Part shown: positions 1-5,044 of the stretch, piece after piece
Numbering within the stretch: the stretch's first letter is position 1
Layout of the letters: every line of letters begins with the position of its first letter
NCBI GenBank assembly: GCA_031259505.1
Contig: JAIRLL010000052.1
Location: forward strand, 1 to 5,044
Source: Tannerella sp.
GTDB lineage: Bacteria > Bacteroidota > Bacteroidia > Bacteroidales > Tannerellaceae
Direction: 5' to 3'
Length of the DNA stretch: 5,044 nt
The notes under the pieces: generated by a model
Databases searched by the model: none
Seen by the model: only the letters and a program-made list of their open reading frames with translations
Told to the model about the DNA's origin: nothing
Made by a program: the position numbers and the translations under genes

Positions 1-166
1 CGGTGACGGGGATAAAAAGATTGTTGTAGTACCTGTTGTCGCCGTTAAGGATAATCGACAGTCCGGCAATATCGGTCTGATGCGGCAGATGATACGGCGT
101 ATAGCGACTCTTTTCCTGCCGAATACGGAACAGGCCTGCAAACAGATTGTGCACGTAAGCGCCGCC
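1..166 (-). pseudogene. C-terminal continuation of the GH120-like gene beyond an in-frame TAG (partial, runs off the left edge)
   Basis: Directly after the TAG at 167-169 the same minus-strand frame stays open for 55 codons to the window edge. Translated by hand it begins GGAYVHNLFAGLF, then contains RYTPYHLPHQTDIAG and ends NGDNRYYNNLFIPVT. From memory of the family, GH120 beta-xylosidases such as Thermoanaerobacterium saccharolyticum XylC continue past the catalytic region with very similar blocks (SQGGAY, then YHLPHSTEVAG, then a GGDDRFYNNIF stretch). This segment is therefore the rest of the upstream gene and not random open frame. I see no new ATG start close to the TAG, so independent translation is unlikely. 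The full family length is about 640 residues, so roughly another 150 codons should lie to the left of the window. Whether the piece is expressed depends on the nature of the TAG: mutation, sequence error or readthrough. Confidence 0.75.
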
Positions 167-1480
167 CTACGACATGTCCCACACGTTTACGGACGACCCG
201 AAAATATTGTTGTCCACAAGATAGGGACCATGGTCGACTTCAAAAAAGATGTCTTCCAGATCGTTTTCGTAAACAACGTTGCGCGAGATACGTGCGCCCT
301 GCGCCATCCAGTCGAGCCACATTCCGCGTCCCGTGCGACAGATGCGGTTATTGCGGATTTGCGTATCAATCGCGGCGTGGAATTTGATGCCGGCGATTTC
401 GGCTCCGTCGAACTGCCGTTTCACCCAGATGTCGTGGATATAATTGTTTTCGACAATGCTGAACGCCGCGCCCATGCTGCCGCAGATTCCGGTCTGTTCG
501 CAGGCGAAGATTTCGTTGTTGCGTACGATGTGCGACCCGGTATTTTCCTTACTCCAGCCGTTGCGAAGCGTCCGGAAGGTGACTTCGATATAGTGCAGTG
601 AGCCGTCGATACTCATGTCGTCCAGCCAGACATTGTGACCTGTGCCGCGCTCCTTTCCGAGCGTGATGCCCGAACATTTTGCATTGCTGATGACGTTGTT
701 TTCGATAATCCAGCCTTTGTTCCAGTGCGTGGCGACCATCCCGATCTGTTCGGCGGTAGGCGCAGCCCATTGCGATGCCGCCTCGCTGATGTGGAAACCG
801 TCGACAGTCAGGTAATTTACTCCCGGCTTTTCGGGGTAAAAGCAGGTGCGGCGCACACTGATTTCCACCAACTCCTTATTCGGATTGTGCTGATGGAAAT
901 TCGCCCAGATGACAGTATTCTCCGCGTCGGTTTCGCAATACCAGACATATTTCGACGCTTCGGGGTCTTTGCTGTCGGGATGGATTTCGGGCTCACGCAC
1001 CTTGTCGAGCGATTCCTTTTCGTAGAGCGACCTGTTGTTCAGGAACACTTCGCCCGTGTGATGAATCCTTCCACGACTGCCGAACCAGTCGCCGTAAATC
1101 AGGTCGGCGTAAGGATTATAATCGCCGAAAAAACTGTTCGGAAAAACGACTTTCCACACGCCGCCGCCTTCTTTCGTCCACGTGTGGACGACTTCCGAGC
1201 CTTTGATTTCGACATGTTCGCCCGGCGCGGCACGATAAACGATACGATTATCGTCGCATGTGCCTCCGCGCGGAGGATTGACCCATTCGCGGTATGTTCC
1301 CGCATGAACGGTGATTACATCGCCCGGATAAGCCGCCTGCGCAGCACGTCCGATGGTGCGAAACGGCATTGCTTCCGCACCCGAACTGGCATCGTTACCC
1401 TTTACAGAAACGTGGTATTCCTTACCGTACGCCATACTGCCGGCAACAAGCAGCAGAACTAAAATGGTTGTCTTTTTCAT
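167..1480 (-). CDS. Secreted GH120-like beta-xylosidase (right-handed parallel beta-helix), ended by an in-frame TAG
   Basis: The 437-residue product starts with a Sec signal peptide: KK, then a hydrophobic stretch (residues 5-14), with likely cleavage near AYG/KEYHV (19/20). It has no lipobox cysteine, so a periplasmic or secreted protein is expected. The mature part opens with a DUF1565-like block (EYHVSVKGND, DVITVHAGTYREWV at 54-67), then GVWKVVFPNSFFGDYNPY (107-124), KGWIIENNVISNAKCSGITLGKE (split by beta-helix turns, 255-277) and repeated short NN-turn coils to about 427. It resembles GH120 XylC of Thermoanaerobacterium saccharolyticum as I remember it. That enzyme's reported nucleophile Asp382 and acid Glu405 correspond to Asp390 (MWLDW) and Glu414 (FFEVDHGP). 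The role inferred is release of xylose from xylo-oligosaccharides. The start ATG at 1480-1478 is fixed by the signal peptide. The family is about 200 residues longer; the frame ends after WDMS at TAG where relatives have Gln. No clear promoter is visible. Substrate is uncertain. Confidence 0.85.
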   Translation of the reverse strand: MKKTTILVLLLVAGSMAYGKEYHVSVKGNDASSGAEAMPFRTIGRAAQAAYPGDVITVHAGTYREWVNPPRGGTCDDNRIVYRAAPGEHVEIKGSEVVHTWTKEGGGVWKVVFPNSFFGDYNPYADLIYGDWFGSRGRIHHTGEVFLNNRSLYEKESLDKVREPEIHPDSKDPEASKYVWYCETDAENTVIWANFHQHNPNKELVEISVRRTCFYPEKPGVNYLTVDGFHISEAASQWAAPTAEQIGMVATHWNKGWIIENNVISNAKCSGITLGKERGTGHNVWLDDMSIDGSLHYIEVTFRTLRNGWSKENTGSHIVRNNEIFACEQTGICGSMGAAFSIVENNYIHDIWVKRQFDGAEIAGIKFHAAIDTQIRNNRICRTGRGMWLDWMAQGARISRNVVYENDLEDIFFEVDHGPYLVDNNIFGSSVNVWDMS

Positions 1481-1573
1481 CTTTATACTGTTATTTTTCC
1501 TGGTTATGATGATGATTTTGCTTTATCGCTTTTCAGCATAATACGAATATTTCTGCATCAAAGTCATACCGAA

Positions 1574-1607
1574 AAAACTGCCCTTCCCGTATGGGAAGAA
1601 CAGTTTT
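1574..1607 (-). terminator. Rho-independent terminator downstream of gap
   Basis: Read on the minus strand, the arms AAAACTGTTCTTCCC and GGGAAGGGCAGTTTT form a 15-bp stem around the tetraloop ATAC. The two TT/GG positions pair as U-G wobbles. The stem runs into a run of six T. On the plus strand these positions become C/A mismatches and the T-run is missing on the proper side, so the terminator points with gap, about 53 bases past its stop codon. It separates gap from the GH120-like gene. Confidence 0.85.
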
Positions 1608-1631
1608 CAGCACTTAATAAAAATAAGAAAG

Positions 1632-1655
1632 TATTATACTGCGTGTAGTATAATA
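1632..1655 (-). repeat. AT-rich hairpin immediately after the gap stop codon
   Basis: A perfect 9-bp inverted repeat, TATTATACT and AGTATAATA, with a 6-base loop starts four bases beyond the gap TAA codon (1660-1662). On the minus strand it is followed by CTTTCTTATTTTTATT, which is T-rich but interrupted. The stem has only one G-C pair, so it would be a weak terminator. It may instead act as a 3'-end mRNA stem that works with the stronger hairpin further downstream. The pairing is certain; the function is a guess. Confidence 0.5.
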
Positions 1656-1659
1656 TCCG

Positions 1660-2682
<1,023 letters not shown>

Positions 2683-2756
2683 TTAAAATATGAATGTTGT
2701 AAAAATCATCTTCATCAACAGCCGCATGGCGTCGCACAGGCCACAAACATCAGAAT

Positions 2757-2764
2757 CAAACCTA
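2757..2764 (-). promoter_or_regulatory. Candidate Bacteroidota -7 element, proximal to gap
   Basis: On the minus strand the bases read TAGGTTTG, a full match to the Bacteroidota -7 consensus TAnnTTTG. No TTTG or TTG is found about 19 bases upstream, where AT-rich sequence lies, so the -33 half is missing. Transcription would start near 2750, about 85 bases before the gap ATG. The motif has six fixed positions and can occur by chance in such sequence. Confidence 0.35.
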
Positions 2765-2823
2765 AATCTGTAATAATAAAAAATATACACCGTTTTATCA
2801 TTGGATACTGTCTTAAACCGGTG

Positions 2824-2831
2824 CAAATTTA
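2824..2831 (-). promoter_or_regulatory. Candidate Bacteroidota -7 element, distal to gap
   Basis: On the minus strand the bases read TAAATTTG, again a full match to TAnnTTTG. At the usual 19-base spacing the -33 position (2851-2854) reads ACTG, which keeps only the TG of TTTG. Transcription would start near 2817 and give gap a leader of about 150 bases that includes the GC-rich island and possible small ORF. It sits beside an inverted repeat that spans the -33 position, which makes it the more interesting of the two boxes. Confidence 0.4.
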
Positions 2832-2874
2832 ATGTTTTTCTTCATAAAAACAGTCGCTCGGGCGAGAAAAACAT
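2832..2874. repeat. 10-bp perfect inverted repeat bracketing the -33 region of the distal gap promoter candidate
   Basis: ATGTTTTTCT (2832-2841) and AGAAAAACAT (2865-2874) are exact reverse complements separated by 23 bases. The spacer ends in a small GC-rich palindrome: TCGC and GCGA around TCGG, 2854-2865, whose last base overlaps the right arm. The left arm touches the candidate -7 box at 2824-2831, and the spacer contains its -33 position. This arrangement would suit binding of a dimeric regulator or a cruciform, but no regulator is known and half of each arm is a simple T or A run. Confidence 0.45.
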
Positions 2875-2937
2875 GCTTTATAACATAATTTAATATCGCA
2901 CTGTTCAAATGAAAAATGTATGCAGCTCCATAAAGAA

Positions 2938-2965
2938 AAAGGCAGAAGATCGCTCCTCCGCCTTT
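2938..2965 (-). terminator. Rho-independent terminator downstream of secDF
   Basis: On the minus strand AAAGGCGGAGGA pairs with TCTTCTGCCTTT as a 12-bp stem with two G-U wobbles, closed by a GCGA loop of the stable GNRA type. It is followed by TTCTTT, which extends the T of the stem into a T-rich tail. The hairpin lies about 42 bases past the secDF stop. The wobble pairs and tail only work in this direction, so it ends secDF transcription before the gap promoter region. Confidence 0.85.
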
Positions 2966-3007
2966 CCTGTTCATATAAATGTTTCAACTTCTGTGTCTGT
3001 GCGACAT

Positions 3008-5044
3008 TCAGGCTTTTGCAGTTTCAATTGCAATACCTCGCTTTATAAATTTCCGTTTCTGGATTTCGTACGCTATCGGCGTTGCTACGTAGAGGGTTGA
3101 ATAGGTGCCTATTACCACGCCAAGCAAAATGGCAAACGTGAAACTGCGAATCGTTGCGCCACCCAGAAGGAAGATGATAAATACCACAATAAAGGTCGAC
3201 AAAGACGTACTGAACGTACGCGTCAACGTCGAATTTAATGCGTCGTTAATCACTTGATAACGGTCTCGTTTGGGATAATTCCTGATCGTCTCGCGGATAC
3301 GGTCGAACACGACCACCGTGTCATTGATTGAATAGCCGATAACGGTCAGGATTGCCGCGATAAACGTCTGGTCGACTTCCATCGAGAACGGCAGGATTTT
3401 CCAGAGCAGCGTATAGAATGCAATAATACACAATGTGGTAGATAACACGGATACAAAGACGCCTGCCGAGAAAGCGATGTCCCTGAACCGTATCAGGATA
3501 TACAGAGCCATAAATATCATGGACAGTATCACGGCCGTCACGGCGCGGCTTTTTATATCGTCGGCCATGCTTGCTCCCACCTTCTGCGAACTCTGGATAT
3601 ACGATTCTTCAAACTGGGCAATGGTGGTTCCTTCGGACAGGAACGGCTGCAGGCCGTCATACAGTTTGCTGATGATTTCGCTGTCGACGGTCGGCGCGTT
3701 GTCGTCGTACTTGTAGTTGGTGGATATGCGTACCTGATTGGCGTGTGTGATTGTGATTACGCTGACGGAGCCGCCGGTCAACTGGGGTTCGAGCGCCGCG
3801 CGGACGTCTTCCGTATTCACCGCGTCGGCAAAACGAACGACATAATTGCGCCCGCCTGTGAAATCGATACCGGTATTCAATCCGACCGTCATCATCGACA
3901 CGCAGCCCAGAACAATAATAATCACCGGGATAAGATAGCCAATCCTGCGCTGGCCGAGGAAATTGACTCTCGGATTGGTCAGGATATTTTTCGACAGCGA
4001 GGTCGTGAACGTAAGATTTTTCAGTTTATCTTTCGACAGCAGATATTCATACAGCAGACGCGTCATAAATACGGCTGTCAGGAACGATGCAACCAGACCG
4101 ATAATCATCGTGGTAGCAAATCCCCGGATAGGTCCCGTGCCGACAACAAACAGTACGATACCGGTAATAATCGTGGTCAGGTTCGCATCGAAGATGGCGG
4201 AGAACGCGTTGTTATATCCGTCCGAGATGGCTCTCGGCAAGGCTTTTCCGGCGCGCAATTCTTCTTTTATGCGCTCATAAATCAGCACGTTCGCATCGAC
4301 CGCCATACCCAGCGTCAGCACCATGCCGGCGATACCCGGCAACGTCAGTACCGCATTGAAGGAAGCAAGGATACCCATCGTAAAGAAAATGTTCAGAAGC
4401 AGCGCGCCATTGGCTATCATACCTGCCTTCAGTCCATAGATTGCGCACATGTAAACCATCAACAGGATTAATGCCAGAATAAACGAAATGACGCCCGCTT
4501 CGATGGCTTCCTGACCCAGCGACGGCCCTATGACATCTTCCTGGACGATATTTACCGTTGCCGCCATCTTGCCGGACTTGAGCACGTTGGCAAGGTCTTT
4601 CGCTTCTTCGGGCGTGAAGTGTCCCGTAATCTGCGAACGTCCGCCGGGGATTTCGCCATTTACCTGCGGGGCGGAATAAACCATGTCGTCCAGCACAATG
4701 GCAATGCAGTTGCCGATATTGGCTTTGGTCAGTCGCGCCCAGTTTTTGGCGCCTTCTGCGTTCATGGTCATGCTTACCTGCGGTTCGCTGCGTCCGATCT
4801 GTTGCTGCGAAAAGTCTGCTACGGCATTGGTTACCACATCGCCGCCCAACGCCGGCAATTCGTCGCGGTTGGTTACCTTGATGGCATACAATTGATAATA
4901 AAGTTCTGCTTCGTCTATCGCCTTCACACTCCACTTAAATCGAAGGTCTCTGCCCAATGCAACCTTCACCTGGGGCATTTCCAGATATTTCGAGATGGTA
5001 TCCATATTGTTTTTGAGTGCATAACCGACTACCGGTCCCGGAGC
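3008..5044 (-). CDS. secDF: Protein translocase subunit SecDF (fused SecD-SecF), 5' end outside the window
   Basis: SecDF is an inner-membrane RND-type accessory of SecYEG that uses the proton gradient to pull exported proteins across. The visible 678 codons begin APGPVVGYALK at the right edge. The ATG at 5005 is internal: the 13 codons before it are open and fit the family. Bacteroidota SecDF is about 1000 residues, so TM1 and much of the large P1 domain are missing. In visible numbering, residues 1-170 are the rest of P1. SecD membrane segments lie near 185-204, 209-229, 235-255, 291-309 and 311-331. The SecF half starts near 368 with its first membrane segment and GIDFTGG (392-398), followed by the P4 periplasmic loop and five more segments up to 657. 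Asp250 (VDANV), Asp575 (SINDT) and Arg609 (LTRTF) match the proton-path residues Asp340, Asp637 and Arg671 of Thermus SecDF; the 34-residue spacing of the last two is the same. It ends in TGA and is followed by a terminator. Confidence 0.96.
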   Translation of the reverse strand, partial: APGPVVGYALKNNMDTISKYLEMPQVKVALGRDLRFKWSVKAIDEAELYYQLYAIKVTNRDELPALGGDVVTNAVADFSQQQIGRSEPQVSMTMNAEGAKNWARLTKANIGNCIAIVLDDMVYSAPQVNGEIPGGRSQITGHFTPEEAKDLANVLKSGKMAATVNIVQEDVIGPSLGQEAIEAGVISFILALILLMVYMCAIYGLKAGMIANGALLLNIFFTMGILASFNAVLTLPGIAGMVLTLGMAVDANVLIYERIKEELRAGKALPRAISDGYNNAFSAIFDANLTTIITGIVLFVVGTGPIRGFATTMIIGLVASFLTAVFMTRLLYEYLLSKDKLKNLTFTTSLSKNILTNPRVNFLGQRRIGYLIPVIIIVLGCVSMMTVGLNTGIDFTGGRNYVVRFADAVNTEDVRAALEPQLTGGSVSVITITHANQVRISTNYKYDDNAPTVDSEIISKLYDGLQPFLSEGTTIAQFEESYIQSSQKVGASMADDIKSRAVTAVILSMIFMALYILIRFRDIAFSAGVFVSVLSTTLCIIAFYTLLWKILPFSMEVDQTFIAAILTVIGYSINDTVVVFDRIRETIRNYPKRDRYQVINDALNSTLTRTFSTSLSTFIVVFIIFLLGGATIRSFTFAILLGVVIGTYSTLYVATPIAYEIQKRKFIKRGIAIETAKA

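Noticed and set aside
635..1462. Long plus-strand frames opposite the GH120-like gene (also 80-601)
   Set aside because: The minus strand encodes an unmistakable family with a signal peptide and catalytic motifs. The plus-strand products have no recognisable domain.
1503..1520. ATG/GAT trinucleotide run in front of the GH120-like gene
   Set aside because: It has only about three repeat units, too few for a slippage-based switch, and no flanking inverted repeats of an invertible promoter were seen.
2731..3005. Nine-base inverted repeat GTCGCACAG (2731-2739) and CTGTGCGAC (2997-3005)
   Set aside because: It is short and widely spaced, and the right copy lies just beyond the secDF stop with no further matching bases. 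Chance is a sufficient explanation.
3743..4471. A 242-codon plus-strand frame opposite secDF, and the 219-codon minus-strand frame at 4275-4934
   Set aside because: Both overlap the SecD membrane region in other frames. Their compositions (Arg, Gln and His rich) are typical of shadow translations.
5003..5005. ATG at 5005 as the start of a complete 665-residue protein
   Set aside because: The frame is open upstream to the edge and the 13 preceding codons (APGPVVGYALKNN) match the SecD P1 region. The gene is truncated by the window and does not start here.

Overview
The window looks like a piece of a Bacteroidota chromosome, most likely order Bacteroidales. The reasons are a fused SecD-SecF translocase subunit, a GapA of the type common in that phylum, A-rich upstream regions without a Shine-Dalgarno sequence, and two matches to the phylum's -7 promoter element TAnnTTTG. 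The genus cannot be read from the sequence. All genes lie on the minus strand, so in transcription order the window reads from right to left.

From the right edge, positions 5044-3008 hold the C-terminal two thirds of secDF (the start is outside the window), followed by a rho-independent terminator at 2938-2965. The 343-base gap 2665-3007 carries this terminator, a 10-bp inverted repeat, two candidate -7 promoter boxes and a possible 11-residue Cys-rich leader ORF. Next comes gap (2664-1660), an intact NAD-type glyceraldehyde-3-phosphate dehydrogenase. It is followed by an AT-rich hairpin directly after the stop and a strong terminator at 1574-1607. Last, 1480 to the left edge holds a secreted parallel beta-helix protein that closely resembles the GH120 beta-xylosidases. 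The three genes are separated by terminators and are probably separate transcription units: export machinery, central glycolysis and secreted xylan-oligosaccharide breakdown. They do not look like one pathway.

The most notable observation is in the GH120 gene. Its reading frame ends at a TAG codon (167-169), but the same frame stays open for all 55 codons to the window edge and still encodes a family-like sequence. The family has Gln at this point, so a single CAG-to-TAG change explains the stop. It may be a nonsense mutation, a sequence error or, less likely, a recoded amber codon. I did not find a mobile element, CRISPR array, RNA gene or defence system, and most of the window is ordinary housekeeping sequence.
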